64,000 nucleotides of DNA from Torreya grandis (GCA_037957365.1 JARHVA010002373.1:1892501-1956500), one strand, 5' to 3'. Positions 12,400 through 27,019 are shown, counted from the first letter of the stretch. Notes: generated by a model from the letters alone, not told the origin. A program made the numbers and translations.

Positions 12400-14230
12400 A
12401 GGTTTCATCAATGATCATAGTAATGGTGTTGTATAGATGTGACAATTCTAGCTTTAACTACCTCTACCACATGTTAATCAATTTGTACAAAGATTTTGGC
12501 TCTACATAATAGTTTAGATGTCTTTATCCTCTATGATAGCAATGATGGTCCTATGCTGAGAGACCTTAAATCAAATGTATTGTGACCTCTCCTCCATTAT
12601 AGTTACATACTACTATGTTTGAGCACAAATGAACATGTTGAAGAGCATATTATTTTACCATCTATACATCCACTACATGGCATTAGCTCTTAAGGAAAGA
12701 GACTCTTTTAATGCAATGTCCATTTGATCTAGTGTGGATGTTTGACCCTCCATAATTGATTTGGATTTATCTTCTTTGGAGAAATATGGATTCAATTCAT
12801 TTCAAGTATCTTGAAGCTAATATTCATAATAAAACATGCTATGATAAATTTGTGTGTCTTGTTGCATATTAGTGTCAAGGACTTGGTCGTATTATTTGAG
12901 GAGTTCAAAGATTTTTTTCTATTTCAGCATTCAAGTGTTGACCTTGTGTTCATAGTTGTTATAGTATCTACATAATCACCTAGTAATTTGTGAGTCAATA
13001 AATTAAATTTGTGAATTATTATTTCTATAAAATCACATGATCACCCAAAAATTGAACCACTAGTGCTAGACAAGTATCATCGATGATTTTGTGGGCCTTG
13101 GCTAGGCATTTCTATAATTTTAGGGTTGATTCCCTAAGGTGGAGATTGTCTTACACCATATCAATTTCCTTCTACAAAATAAAATATTAAGCCATGGTAT
13201 CTACCTCAATCTACTTTACCAAGGTGATTCAGGTCACATAAAGTGATGCCTCTTTAGTTATCATGACTAAATCCAATGATGTCATAATAGTTGGTGACAA
13301 CATTGGCTGGCATCAAATTTGAGATACAAGGAGTGTGAATGTTTCCATCATAGAGGTAGAGCATGGAAATCACATAATTATTGGTTGTTGATATATGGTG
13401 TATCATGAGATGTTTCTTATTGTGCCTCTCCCTAAGCTAATCATGATCCCTATAATGTGCTTGAAGGATGTTGGACTTAAAAATATGGTTCCTTCTTTGT
13501 CTCCTCTATTTTCTATGTAGTTCTTGGGGTTTGGATGTATGAGTTTATGTGAAGACTTTAAACTTTTTATTTATTTCTAAATCCTCATTTACTTTGGTAG
13601 CTACATTTACCTATGTCTTCACCTCTTTTTTAGCTTTCATCTTTGCTAGTTGTTCAAATTATATATCTTATTTTGAAACATCCTTCACTGCTTACTCTTA
13701 TGTGACTTTATTTTCCATCTCCTCCTTATGCATGAATTATTTATTTATATATTAAAATTCCTTGGCTATTGTAGCACCCTTAGATTTATTATTATGTTCT
13801 TATTGTAGTTTCAGAGCCTCTTTCTATTTGTTCTCGACATCCTTATCTTGTAGCTCAAACTCTGCCACCTTTTCACTTTTAAATAATTTACTTTATTTTT
13901 TATTACCTTTATCTAACACAATCTATCTATTTTTGGAATGAGGAAATATTTTATGTGCATTGTAATTAACTAACTTAGTAGTTACCATTTGGTACCTTTA
14001 CTCTGCACCTTTTTGTTAACACCTCATTCCTAGACTTAATTCATTAAATTATGCATTGAATGATCTATGTCTTTTCATTGCTTTGCCATTTCCTTTTTTT
14101 CTCTATGAATTTGAGTTTTAAAATATTATGTGAATGTCTATGATATTGAAATTACACACAAAAAACTACACCAAAAACTTGTAAAAATATAATAAAAATT
14201 GTAAAATTAAAAAACCCATAACTCATGGTG
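12400..14230 (-). pseudogene. Decayed coding-like region 3' of pol (K/E-rich, possible coiled coil)
   Basis: Beyond integrase on the minus strand, a frame over about 13550-13890 is rich in K, E, A and L with regularly spaced hydrophobics (for example K-V-A-E-F-E-L-Q-D-K-D). It is broken by many stops, most of them TAA or TAG where CAA or CAG would restore glutamine. That composition resembles a coiled coil. Its position after pol is where some plant Ty3/gypsy lineages carry an extra or env-like frame, but no transmembrane or env signature was recognised here. It could also belong to a neighbouring repeat. Function is unknown. A 69-codon plus-strand frame at 12174-12383 was also seen and is not recognised. 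Confidence 0.35.
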
Positions 14231-14249
14231 CTATTCAACACCCACTCTA

Positions 14250-15300
14250 TATTTAGCATGATATTCATAGAGATCAATGGTGGTAGGATTAATATTTTAT
14301 TTATTTACTCACCCCAAAAGGATGGATCCTTGAAAGTCCCTAAGCACTATAGTTCCTTATTGTGATATTGTGTGGATAACATATGGTCCTTTCCACCAAA
14401 TGCATAACTTCACTAGATGCACCCAAAATGTTTTATCATATAACACCATTGTCTATTCTAGGTAAAATTTATTTGATTGTAAATTGAAATATTTTCATGC
14501 CTTATGAATAATTTTGTTTATTTCCTATGTACAAATTACTCTCTACCTAGTTTCTTCCATGCAAGTTAAATCCAACAACTTTTCTTAAATTGAGTCCTGA
14601 TCTTCCAATCACAATATCAATGTAATTCATAAACTAGGAACTACCATTAACATCATTGACTATATTACATAGATAAATTAAAAAGGAGTGAAATTTATGG
14701 CACATTTATAGTTGGTATTTTATGTCCATAGGATCACAAGAATCTAATCTTCCTAGTCATATCTATTAACATTATATATTTTTATAAGTCTATTCTCAAG
14801 GACATTGTTTGATGTTTCTACCTACCCATTAGAATGAGGATGATAAACCATGCTCTTATGGTGTGATATGATGAGTTCCTTAGTTAGAGTCTTGATGGTG
14901 TTATTTAGGAATTGCATTCCCCTATAATTAACTTACTTCATAAGACATCCAAACCTAGTTATGATATTTTATACAATAATTTTGTTACATTTTTGACATT
15001 GCAACTTGGTATCACAAAACATTATACCCATTTAGTGAAAAATAAATTATAATAACTATATATATGGCACGAATATGATTGATAGGGGAATTAATAGACT
15101 CTACAAAATCAATTCCCCATTATTCAAATGGTTTCACAACTAACATTGGGTTTAAAGGCATTTCATCTGTTTGGTTTGAATTTCCTACTCATTGACAAAT
15201 GTATTAGTGTTTTTTGACCCTGTGCACATACTAAAACAAAGTAGGTTATCATAAAATAATTTTTAGTATCTTCCTCATAACATATTATCCTTTGAAGTGT
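14250..15300 (-). pseudogene. Integrase (Ty3/gypsy), decayed
   Basis: This enzyme inserts retroelement cDNA into the genome. On the minus strand the catalytic core starts with G-I-D-F-V-E-S-I-N (about 15079-15115), matching the D(F/L)xGP entry strand. It continues to a region near 14815-14850 that corresponds to the YHPQxNGQ-E motif. The C-terminal part at 14330-14400 reads W-K-G-P-Y-V-I and then G-S-I-L-L-G, matching the small C-terminal beta domain. Many stops interrupt it. The zinc-binding N-terminus, expected at about 15200-15450, is not clear. Confidence 0.6.
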
Positions 15301-15639
15301 CTTCTTGTGACTCCCTGATGTGATTCTTCTAGAAACTATGGTCTCTCATTATCTAAGGATACTATACACAACAGATCATCATTACCCATCTTATAGAGAA
15401 AACCATTAAAAATAATGAATGAAAACAATCTTGTGATAAACTAAATTTTATCCTTTTCCACATTGTGTGTAGAAAAAACCCTTTATTCTAGGAATTAGTT
15501 ATATCTTCCATATTTTATTGGATTGTAGAGACTCTGAACAAGTGATTATCTAGTGACTCATCATGAAATTATTTTGGTTCTTCACCATTCCTTATGAGAC
15601 TGAGATGATCCATCCCGATGTTTACTTTTCATAGATTGA

Positions 15640-15990
15640 CATTTATTTTAAACTAGAATTCCTGAAATAACATGAACCAACTAGATATTTATCCTCTTAG
15701 CATGGGCAAGTTTACCATTTATCATAGAGCTTAGTGATTTATAATGAATTAAAATGGTGTAGCCAAAAAATAATGCTTGAATTTTTGTAGTGAAAAAACC
15801 ATAACTAGACCTTCTTGTTTTATAGTATAGTTATTCTTAGCTATTGAAAACCTTTTACTTGTGAAGTGGATATGATGATCTAATACCAATACTAGAGCTG
15901 TCACTAAACATTTTTATATGAATGTTGATTGACATTTAGTGGCCCATTCAAACCTCATATCCTTGTGTAATAATCTCTCCAATGGAGAAA
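15640..15990 (-). pseudogene. RNase H domain (Ty3/gypsy), decayed
   Basis: The minus strand reads F-E-W-A-T-K-C-Q (15925-15955), the FxWxxxCxxAF lead-in to RNase H, and later F-S-L-Q-K-F-K-H-Y-F-L-A (15730-15790), the core helix of the domain. A small deletion has removed the region where the first catalytic aspartate (TDAS-like) would be, so this copy would be inactive. The domain normally removes the RNA strand during reverse transcription. Confidence 0.6.
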
Positions 15991-16780
15991 ATATAGTTTC
16001 ATACCCATTGATAAACCTGTAATAATATATAGTGCACCCAAATAAAGATAACACTTTAGAAGAACTTATAGGAGGGGTAATCCCTTAATGTTGTGATTTT
16101 GGCATGGTCAATCATAATAACATCGTTACACACTACATGTCCCAATAAAATAACAAAAGGTATAAAGAATAAAAAATTATTTAAATTCAGAGCCATGCGT
16201 AGAGTTTAACATATTTTTAACATAATTAACATCTTAGAAAGGTGATCTTTGAATAAGAAAACCATAACCAAATCATCCACGTAAACTTCCAAACTTTCAT
16301 GTATGAATTCATTGAATGTAATGCCTAAAACTCTATAAAAAATAGAAGGGGATTTTTTAGACAAAAAATAATTAATTTATATGTAAATAAACCCCACTCT
16401 TTTATAAAAGTGGTCTTTGTCTAGTATTATGATGTGATTAGAATATGATGATATCCATTAAAATTATCTGTGAATGAGTATACTTCATGCCCTATAATCA
16501 ACTCAAGAATTTTGTCTGTGAAAGGAATTAGAAATGGGTCATTCACATAGGCATCATTCAATTACCTATAGTAATGATAGAATCTAATCTCTCCTAACTC
16601 ATTGGGTTGAAATAAAAGTAGAATTACCCAATATGATTTCTCAATTAGATAGATGATCCTTGCTTCTTGCATGCGGTCAATTTTAGCCTTGACTTTGAGC
16701 TTCAAATTGAGATTTATTCTATATGGGAGCTTCATTATAGGCCATACACACTCTTTTATTTATAAATGAATCTCTACAAA

Positions 16781-17619
<839 letters not shown>

Positions 17620-18840
17620 CTCAATGTTTTCTATTGGTTTACATAATAGTTCTTGATATATGATCTTTGTCCATTCTTGAAGAGATTTTATCGGTGTCCT
17701 TTCCTCTTTCAACTCCTAAATATTAAGATTACGTAGTTGTGTGTCCTCTGTTTACTATGAGATATTGGATTTAAGATCCTCTATCTGATGTTCAAGCTCA
17801 AATAATTCTATTAAATATAAATATTTCTCACTATTATTGGACTCTACTTGATTTGAGTTATCATGAGATATTGTAATATTTGAATAAAATTTCTTCTTTC
17901 TAATTGTTAGCCCTGTAATTTATCATAACTTTACTCAAGTCTCTAGCTTTTTTTTCCTTTGGTTGATCTTACATAGTTAATATGTATTCCTGTCATCCAT
18001 GAAATTAAAAACTATTTAATTTTTATTGATTTTTTTATACACTAGGATTATCATTCTCAAATACAAAGGTTTGTATAAAATCATTTTAGACTTGTGATAA
18101 ATTATTGGTCTCATTCTTGAAATATTGGTGCATATACCATGCTCATGGTAAATGTGTTAGTGTATGCTAGAACACATGCACCATGTATCTTAGTTCCATA
18201 CCATATATACTGGCACACCCATGAATGTGAAATTTCAAGCACTAACCTTCTTGGAATAATGACCAATAATCAAATATAATAGATGCTACTTGGAACCAAG
18301 CTTACATAATTACTTATAATGATGAATAACCCACCATGTTACAATAATACCTTTAAGTGCATAATTCAATGCATTATCTAAAAATATACATTAGGAACAT
18401 GGTGATCCAACTTGAAAATGAATTACACTAAATATTTTTTTTAGAAGTACTAGACTTGGTAGAAAAAACCATTCTCATTGGTCATACCTCATGGTATCCT
18501 CATGCCTAGTTTAACAAATGTGTGTCTGAATCACCACTAACATAAAACATAGATTCCTATGGTAGAGTACCATCATGAGTGGGTTTGAAGTATTCCATAG
18601 CTGTCACAGTAAGCTATTACAATAATTCCACATCTAATTTCATGGGGGAGTGCATAAATGGAGACTTACATTCCTCCATGAGGAATTGTGAGATTTTATC
18701 CATGGGTTTGATAGATTGGTGTCAAAACTATTAAGTATGTTGTAACTATGGAGATATTTGTTTCTATTATGTGAAATTGATAAAACCATTAGTGCACATA
18801 GGTTATAATTTTGGTTTTGTGCCTAATTTAAACTAGATTT
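17620..18840. other. Minus-strand pol linker between protease and RT, no domain recognised
   Basis: This lies between the protease and RT blocks of the minus-strand gypsy element. Minus-strand text here is broken by stops. One segment near 18030-18120 is asparagine- and acid-rich, but no family motif stands out. Confidence 0.4.
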
Positions 18841-18849
18841 CTTATCCAT

Positions 18850-19290
18850 AGGAATATGATGATGTAGGATCCTTAGGAATGATATATGATTTGATTTTAG
18901 CCTTGTTTAATGGTATGATTATGATCTTGTCCCCTTGATGCACATCTGATTGATTTGATATAGTATTGATGGTTATTTGACCATCATAGTCTCATTTTTT
19001 TCTAATTAGTGTAGGATAATGCATTTAATAGGTCTTCATATCTATGATTTAAAATTCACCTTGTGAGATTAGGTCAAAAACTATTATTTATACATTTTCT
19101 AACCTTCCAATGTGGTCTACACTTTTGTAATATATGAGGATCAATGTAACTTGGTTGTAACTCATAGTAGGTTATCTAATAGCCTCCCATGTAAACCAAG
19201 GAATCATGTTAACTGTGCTCCCACATTTGAAGAAAACATTTGGGATTTCATATCTCACAAGTTCAATATCAATTTGAGAATAAACATTCC
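18850..19290 (-). pseudogene. Aspartic protease (Ty3/gypsy), decayed
   Basis: The minus strand reads V-F-F-K-C-G-S-T-V-N-M-I-P-W (about 19185-19241), a degenerate form of the D-(S/G)-G-(S/A) protease active-site loop in which the aspartate has become lysine. Further left it gives I-I-D-M-K-T and then G-D-K-I-I-I-I-P-L-N, in the order seen in retroelement proteases with this linker. The domain would process the gag-pol polyprotein; with its aspartate lost and several stops it is inactive. Confidence 0.6.
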
Positions 19291-19374
19291 ATGGCTTGTT
19301 GGTTTTCTCCTACCAGATTACCCTTCCATTCTTTACTAACCTCTTTTTGCACTGTCTAATAGATTATGCAATAA

Positions 19375-20110
19375 GTTTGAGATATTTTGTGATATGTCCT
19401 CTTTGCACAAGGTACTCACCATTTTAGAATATCCATCAAAGTTGTAACTAGTCTATCTTATCACAATATGTGAATAACTTTCCCATACATTTGTGCATAT
19501 ATAATTAAAACATCTTTTTCAGAAGCATTCTAATTTTGTATGTCCTATAATAACTACATTATTTTAGACATCAAAATCATCTCCTTTGTAAGATATATAT
19601 TATTTTACTACTAAGAATTTTTAACCAGAGGCTCTTATAGCATGTTCAAATGTGAAAATCCTTGTTCTCTATACTAGTTTTAAGTTACAACTTGTAGATA
19701 TATAAGTTCTTTTAGTTGTGAATTTATGAAATTCATATTGTCTAATGGTTTATCTTTTCTATAATTCTATAAGATTGGATAATCCTATGTATGGTACTAA
19801 TTAGATAATTTTTAGTAAGAACAATAAGTCTATCTTTGTAGATTACAAAGATAATTTCATGCAATGTGATTGTATTCACAGTACATGAAGAAAATAAGAG
19901 GCTGTCTACCCTATCTATTGTCTTATCAATGCTTTTGGTTTCCTCCATATTACCTCCTTTGTAGTCTTTTTGGTACCTTCCCTATATTTTTGAATACATC
20001 CACCTCTATTTTTATACCATCATATCCACCATATTGTCTCTAAGGGGAAGGTGTATCCCATCCTAGCTATTGTAATAGAGACGTAGAATTCTTAGGCTAC
20101 TAGTATTATG
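19375..20110 (-). pseudogene. gag remnant of the minus-strand gypsy element
   Basis: Upstream of the protease on the minus strand there is a partial zinc-knuckle-like text, I-G-H-T-K-L-E-C (about 19520-19545), keeping the H and last C of a CCHC motif. Short K/E-rich stretches extend to about 20100. Support is weak and comes mainly from position next to protease. Confidence 0.35.
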
Positions 20111-23100
20111 GATATAGAGGTGTATACACATGATTTTTTACACATTGATGTCATCATCGTCCATTAAATCACTATTTCACTTTATTATGCATCCCAACCC
20201 TAATTTATTCCATTATCCCATTTTATTGAATTTGTTAATCATTTTTGTCCTAAATAATGACAATATATCCCTAATCATGATATCACACCTTATCATATCA
20301 CAATTTGTCAACCACATCATGAATAAAATAATCAAATTTTAAGTGTCATTATAGACTATTAAATTGAATAATTATTTGATCTTATACTATTAAAAATCAT
20401 CACAAATAAAACCCATGGTTATGAGGTAATCAAATCAAGTCATTTGGCTAATTTAATCTTAATAAAAAAATCTATGTAATTGGATAATTATATAATTATC
20501 TAAATTCTAAAAAAATAATCTATTTGGTCACAAGTATTTGACATCACCCAAATATCTCCTATCGCCATGTAAAAACCCAAACTTCAAGGCAAAGGAAAGT
20601 GACCAATAAAATCTAATTTTTAATTCAAAGGTCAAACCTCATGTAAATTCTAATACAAGTTATCTCCATTCCTCATAAATGGAATTTATTACACACTCAA
20701 TTAAAAATGATATTTATCAAATACTCAATTCCCAAATATTAATTGCCCATCCTTAAAAAAATTACCAATCCTCCACCCTTGATTTTGAGATCAATCCAAT
20801 GATTGAAATTGATTTAAAAAATCTATAAATTGAGGGGTCACCCTCCATTATTATCAAACTTAAATCATGAAATGAAGTGTTGTAAAATATCTTAACTAAT
20901 ATTTAATCAATTATAAAATAATCTAACCAAAATATCATATTTACAATGGAATGTGCTACCAGTTTGTCCATAAGCTCTATAAGTCTTTATAACTACATCC
21001 AACCATAATCCAAGCACAATGTCTATAATCAAAGATAGGATCAAGATCATCTTTGGTAAGGTCAAGGTGATATAATTTACTTGTTTAATTTATTTTAAAC
21101 TCATATAAGGTATAATATTCATTTATTTAGTTATAAATTTTGTTTGTGTTATGTTTTGATTTATCTGACATTTCACATTTACTAACTTTATAATAGTTAT
21201 TTTATGTATATATTTTGGCATGCCTAATGGGAATATGTACCCCATAATCATCATTTAAATAATCCTATCTTTTTTGTCAAAACATTTTGAGATGTTTTAA
21301 ATTTTATTATTTTTTTCAAAAATTCTCTTTCTAAGTGTTTAACAGGATTGCCCTATCAACTGATGAGTTTTCTAACAAAAATAGTGGGATCGACATACAT
21401 AGCAGTAGTTTCACCTATCTATTTTCTATATTATTATATGAATTACAACATTTTCCATGTTTAGCATTAGGTTTGATCTAGGTATCAATTGGTTGAACCT
21501 ATTATCAATGATTTCACTTGTTTATTTTATGTATTATTTTATGCATTTCCAAGTTTGACATATTTAGCATTGGGTTCACCTTGGGTATTAGTGTATTTTA
21601 CCTAATATCAAAAAATTTCCCTATCTATTTTATGTATTTTTTGCATAACTAAGTTTTTCCTATTTAACTTCAAGTTAATTGTGGGTATCGATAAGTTTTC
21701 CCTAATATCGATGGTTTCACCTGTCTATTTTCTATTTTTTGTGCATCATTAAGTTTAATGTTGGGTTTGCCTTGTGTAGTAGTAGTTTTACCTTGTCGAT
21801 TGATGAGTTTGAAGTTTTCATTTTTTTAAATTGATATAGATAATCAAAATAAATCACTAACTTATTTTATGTAGATTTTAATTTTTGAAGACATCAAATA
21901 AAATAATCAAAACATGCTCACATTTCATTTTGGGTTTAAAAATTGATCACATATTTTAATTTGGGATTGAAACTAATTAAATTTACTTTCATATTATGTG
22001 TGTGTGTGTGATTTAGTGCCATGCATGCTCTTCCCTCATGATGGATGGTGAAATTAGGAATAATAAATGACCTAGATAAATCTATTTTAACCCCTAAGTA
22101 ATCACTATGTATATTCTTCCCTCACATTGTAAGGTGATCTTGGAAAAAGAAATAAAGTGTCTATTTTATCTTAGTTGTGCAACTTAGATTTGATCCCCAA
22201 ACATAAGTATTTAGGGCTTTACAACTAGGATTCAATCCCTTAGTGTTAAGACCAACCCCATATTCTAGTAGGGTATATCAATTGAGGTAGGAGCCATTTC
22301 TATTGGTCAAGTGATGTCATGTTTTAAGCATTCCTTGAAGTGAGTGGATTTCATGTTCCAATACCCAAATCCTGGAAAACACCCCTTAGGGTTTGATTTT
22401 TTGGTATCACTCCACTAAAATCCTATGGATGGAGTGAGTGGGAAGGGAATACACCCTTTTTTACAATCTATTAATCTTCTTATTCCGTGGATTTGGAACT
22501 TACATATTGAAAGACATATTGAGGATGCCTCTAAATTATCCTATTTAGCCTATTTTAAGACCTATTGAATACAAACATTTAGTAGTATAATGGAAACTAA
22601 TCTCCCCAAACATACTCACATCATACATCCATGGAATTAGGGTGGGGAGACCAATCTAGTCACCACTTTATGAGAGTAAATATGTGGGATACTAGTTATA
22701 TTGCACACCTATTTAAATTAGCATAATGTTTGTGGCTTGTGTGTGTTTTCTAAACCCATATTGATTAAAAACCTCACACCTTAAACTCAAATTCAATAAA
22801 CAAAAAAAATCCAAAATCAAACAATCCAAATCCCAATCTAACATCAAATAATTTAAAATTTGAGAAACATACAAAACTAAGATTAAACATAGTTGATTTA
22901 ATATAAAATCCAACTTTAATCCAAGATCAAATGAATCCACTCAACTAAAATCTGATTATATACCAAGACAAAAAATGTGAGTTCAATCTAAAATTTGACT
23001 TTGATCCAAATAAAAAATCAAAACAAAATCCACATCCAAAGTCAAAGATCAAATCAACCAAGACTAATTAAAGTCAATCTAAATTCAAATTCAAATCTAT

Positions 23101-23142
23101 TTCATTTATCATCAATATAAATAAAAACAAAATATAATATCC
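20110..23142. other. Unrecognised AT-rich stretch with repeats
   Basis: No gene was recognised. Contents are a ~110-bp degenerate tandem repeat (21340-21805), a short (TG)n near 22000, and a G-poor stretch (about 22790-23100) built from AATCCAAA-like words. The right part may be the leader or 5' LTR of the gag-protease element at 23143, but no matching second LTR was found. Confidence 0.45.
21340..21805 (+). repeat. Degenerate tandem repeat, ~105-115-bp unit, 4-5 copies
   Basis: Each unit carries in order GGGTAT(C/T), a TTTTACCTAATATC-like word, TTTCACCTGTCTATTTT, TATGTATTTTTTGCAT and TAAGTTT...TAGC(A/T)TTGGGTT. Starts are near 21385, 21478, 21592, 21680 and 21770. Copies are diverged. Confidence 0.6.
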
Positions 23143-24705
23143 ATGGAACATTATTATATAAATGGAGCAAAATACAATCCTACATTTGATGATTACTTTG
23201 GTGAAAATAGATTTCTCTTTGATCAAGCTCGAGAAGTTCATACCAAGGTTGACCCCAATGACTATGAAACTAAAACATGCACTAATCCACATAGAATGGA
23301 TCTAAGAAGAGTCTCATTTAAACAATAACTCTGTGAAAAAAGATGACATAATTTTATGAATATTAAAACTAGGTGCCAAATTCCCTATTAGAAGTGCCCC
23401 AAAACATTTACAACACCTTATCTGTATGCAAGACAATGATGGACAGGATCAACATCAAGCTAGGGCTATTGAAAAATTATACAATGTAATCCAAGTTCTT
23501 ACCACTTTGGTCTCTACCCTAAATTCCAACTAATCCAACTCAAAACAATAAGTCCCTACTAATCCACAACCTAAAAAGCATAATCATGAAATAAGGTTTA
23601 TATCCCACCTAAATCCAATCCCAATCCACATGCTTCTATGCATCCACATACATAAAACCCATCTCAAGGCATTCCATCTACTCATGAGTGGCAAGATATG
23701 AGAGATGCTCTTATAGGACTATAGATAGGCAAACAAAAAAAAAATTCAAGTTCAAAGAATTATTTTTATACCCATTTGATAAAAGAATTTTATAAATTCA
23801 TTTTCTATGGGACTTTGAGGCACCCAAATTTGATAAGTGAAAAGAGAAAGGGGACCCACAAGACCATGTCAAGGAATTATTCATGGATTTATAATAAGTT
23901 ATATATGATGATATCTTTGTACTTAGATTTTTCCCTCAAAGCTTGGGTTGATAAGCCCAAAAATGGTTTCTCCATTTGCCTAAAGGGTCTATCAGTACTT
24001 TTTTTTTATCTATCCCAAAGATTCAAAGGAAATTTTCATACAATGTGGAACATGAGTTGACAATGATGGAACTTTACAACTCTAAATAGATAAATGGAGA
24101 GTTTTTCTCTTCCTTTTTTTAATGATGGAGAATCTTAGCCAATAATTTCCCCCATTATATTCTTGAAAATCAACTAGCTAACACCATTGCTACAAAATTA
24201 AATCTGGAAATGGATTTTCATCTATGATTTCATTGTGCAAACATGTTTGATGAAATCATTGAGAAAGGTGTAAAAATATAAAAAATCCTCATTGAAAAGG
24301 CTTTGGTCAATGTATTATCTAAATCCTCTGCAAATCAACCTCAAGCAAGAATTCAAATGCAAATAGAGAAACCTAAGGTTTTCAATAAGAAATATAATTT
24401 AGTGGGAAATGGAGTTATTGAGTTAAAACATAATTTTTTCAGCTAAAACAAGTTCAAAATATCCAATCCTATCCAATAATTACTCTTTAGTAACACTCAA
24501 GAAACAATATCAATGAAGGATGTTCACTCCTATTGGGGAACATTTGGAAGCTATTTTCTAAAGGCTTACTACAATAACATGGTCATATATCCTCAAACAA
24601 AACTTTTTGAAGAAGGTCAACTTAAACCAACATGGTATAAAAAGGATGAATATTGTGACTATCATAGGGTCAAAGGTCATGTTAAATATAGGTGTGTGTA
24701 GCACA
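23143..24705 (+). pseudogene. gag of a Ty3/gypsy element, decayed
   Basis: Gag is the capsid and nucleocapsid precursor that packages retrotransposon RNA. An N-terminal open segment of 61 codons begins with ATG at 23143. The capsid-like core runs from about 23760 to 24300 in shifting frames: a Y-P-F-D-K start, D-P-Q-D-H-V-K-E-F, a segment ending S-Q-R-F-K-G-N-F-H, G-E-S-F-S-S-F-F, and E-N-Q-L-A-N-T-I. This is the order of the plant retrotransposon gag domain. At 24513-24701 a frame ends with Y-C-D-Y-H-R-V-K-G-H-V-K-Y-R-C, a CxxH...GH...C zinc-knuckle variant common in plant gypsy gag. Stops and frameshifts make it inactive. Confidence 0.7.
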
Positions 24706-25179
24706 AACAATATTTTTATGATATCTTATATTGTGGACAAATTGAGCTAAATAATAATGCATCATCATATCAAAATTAGAGCATGGGAATATAAAAGGAT
24801 TCATTCCCAAACCATGATCAGAATAATCGACAACCATAAAACCAAGGTCAAAACACTTGCACTAGTCATGCAAATTATTGCAATGTTAAATATAATTATG
24901 ATAATGTTATTGGATGAATAAATGATCATCACATTTAAACCATAAAAATAATTTCTCATCATTAAACTAACACAACTCCACATGCTTGAATCTCTATCCC
25001 AAAACCCTCTACATCCCACTTCCTAAACCTCATCCAAGCTCAATAATATGTTGTTACTACTTGGAAATTTAAGGTCATCATCCAAGGTTCTATTGCGTCA
25101 AAATCCAATAATAATAAAATATAAGGTGCTTCTACTTCTAAATCAAAAACTTCCACATCCACCATTGAGAAACAATATG

Positions 25180-25760
25180 ACCTTATAAAACAACTAGAAA
25201 AGACTCCTGCACATATATCCATCTTGGATCTTCTATAAACATTCACCTTTCATAAGGATATTTTATAAAAACTCCTTTAGTAGTTAAAGGTTCCCACTAT
25301 TGCCCCCTTTCAATTCTAAGCACTCATAGGAAATTTATCCTTAGGTCACCAAATCACCTTTGATCACAAAGATATCCCACCAGTAGGTCCATATCATAAA
25401 AATCCCATCTATAGTGAGGTAATCATTGCTAGGCACAAAGTCAAATGGGTACTCATAGACAATGGGCATGAGCTAAACATTTTCACACTCAATTTGGTTA
25501 AGCAACTTAGGTACTTAGAATCAGGGCTATAAGTAAATGTAATTACCATCAAGGCATATGACAATGTAGAGAGAGAGAGAGAGTCAATATGCATTATCTA
25601 TTTACCCATCATCATTAGGAATATCACAAATCAAATCCTCATCTATGTTATTGACTTTGATGTGCCATATAACATCCTCTTTGTTGACCTAATCAAATTT
25701 GTTCTTAGAATATAAAAATCATCATTTGAGAAACACAACATAAAATTTTCAAATAAAGCA
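25180..25760 (+). pseudogene. Aspartic protease of the 23-26 kb gypsy element, decayed
   Basis: The plus strand reads I-S-I-L-D-L-L, then D-I-P-P-V-G-P-Y-H, then V-L-I-D-N-G-H-E-L-N (about 25450-25480), a near-intact D-N-G-(S/A) active-site loop. It continues with V-I-T-I-K-A-Y-D-N-V-E and Y-N-I-L-F-V-D, corresponding to the flap and the LLGxxW end of plant gypsy protease. A GAGAGAGA run at 25570-25584 lies inside the frame. Stops are present. No reverse transcriptase pattern follows before 27 kb. Confidence 0.65.
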
Positions 25761-25769
25761 TCTTCAAAA

Positions 25770-27019
25770 TTACCAAGGTTCATTCTTACCTTCTTTGTCA
25801 TTTATGTTCTTCATTTATAGTGTTGTTTCCATAGTTTATAGTGTATAAAATTAAAACCCTATAATGAATTGGGTCAATTAGCTCAACATAGTTTTGTAGC
25901 ATGTATTCTCTTTAGAAGACTCATTTGACCTATTATATTGTGTTCTTCTAGATCTTACTTCTAAAAAATAACCCTATTAACTTTGTTCTATATTATTTTC
26001 ATATAGTGTCACTTGAATCAATTCTGTACTCTTCACAATCAAAATAATTAACCTATCTTGCTAGTAATTAATTCACTTTTCCATTTCAATTGCTTACATG
26101 TTTTGAGTAATAAACATAGAATAACTAGGTGGTTTTCAATTTACTAATTTAGTCACACTATTTTCCTCATTTACACACACTTCTAAATCACTTAACACTA
26201 AAAATCATTAAGCATTTTTGTTCCCATGACATACCTACTTAGATTTCATCACCAAGGAGGAAGCCAACTTTGTTTTCTAGCCAAGTATAAATGCATGGTT
26301 GATAGTATATATTAGAAAAGCACATAACACCCTTATCATTACAATATTTTAAAGTGAGGGGGTAGGCCCCAATACCAAGCTAATACCATCACCGATATAG
26401 ATCCATTTCAACCTAAACTACCTAAATTATTCCAAACATTATTTTCTAGTTCCTTCTTACACCTAACTGTCTATCACATTAGTTTCAAAATTTATTATAA
26501 CTTATCAACATTCAATAATGACTAATTATCTTAGCATTTACATTCAAGTTTTGTTGCTTGCTCTTTGATTATTATATTTTGTATTTCAAAACTTTTATTA
26601 GCCAGTGTTAGTATAAATTTTATGATGTGTGCTAAAATTAGATCAAACACATTGATCTAATTTATTGTGTACTTCATTATATTTGCTTAGTTATTAGCTT
26701 GCAAAAAAAAAAAGTTTTTAGAACAGTCATCCCCATCAACACAATATCTTATAGACTATTAGTTTTTTTTACCTCCAGTACACAATCACCTTATACAACT
26801 ATGTATATTTTTAATCTATTCAATTTCTCCCTCTATAGTACATAGTTAATGTGTATGACTATGTTCTTTATTCCCTTTTTTGCTTCTTATCTTATAAAAC
26901 ATTGTCAATTGGTTTGATTTTGTATCTTACTAGTTGATCCTTCTCTCCATCAAGTTGTAAGATATTTTCTTCATCATGAATTTATTATTTGATAATAATA
27001 TAAGTCAAATCAAACAAAC
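25770..27019. other. Unrecognised AT-rich stretch
   Basis: There is no domain on either strand. It may include the 3' end of the gag-protease element to the left and the 5' LTR or leader of the next element to the right. A poly-A run lies at about 26702-26713. No direct repeat pairing these flanks was found. Confidence 0.45.

Noticed and set aside
20110..27019. Search for LTRs flanking the gag-protease remnant at 23.1-25.8 kb
   Set aside because: No convincing long direct repeat between 20.1-23.1 and 25.8-27.0 kb was seen by eye; a dot-plot could change this.
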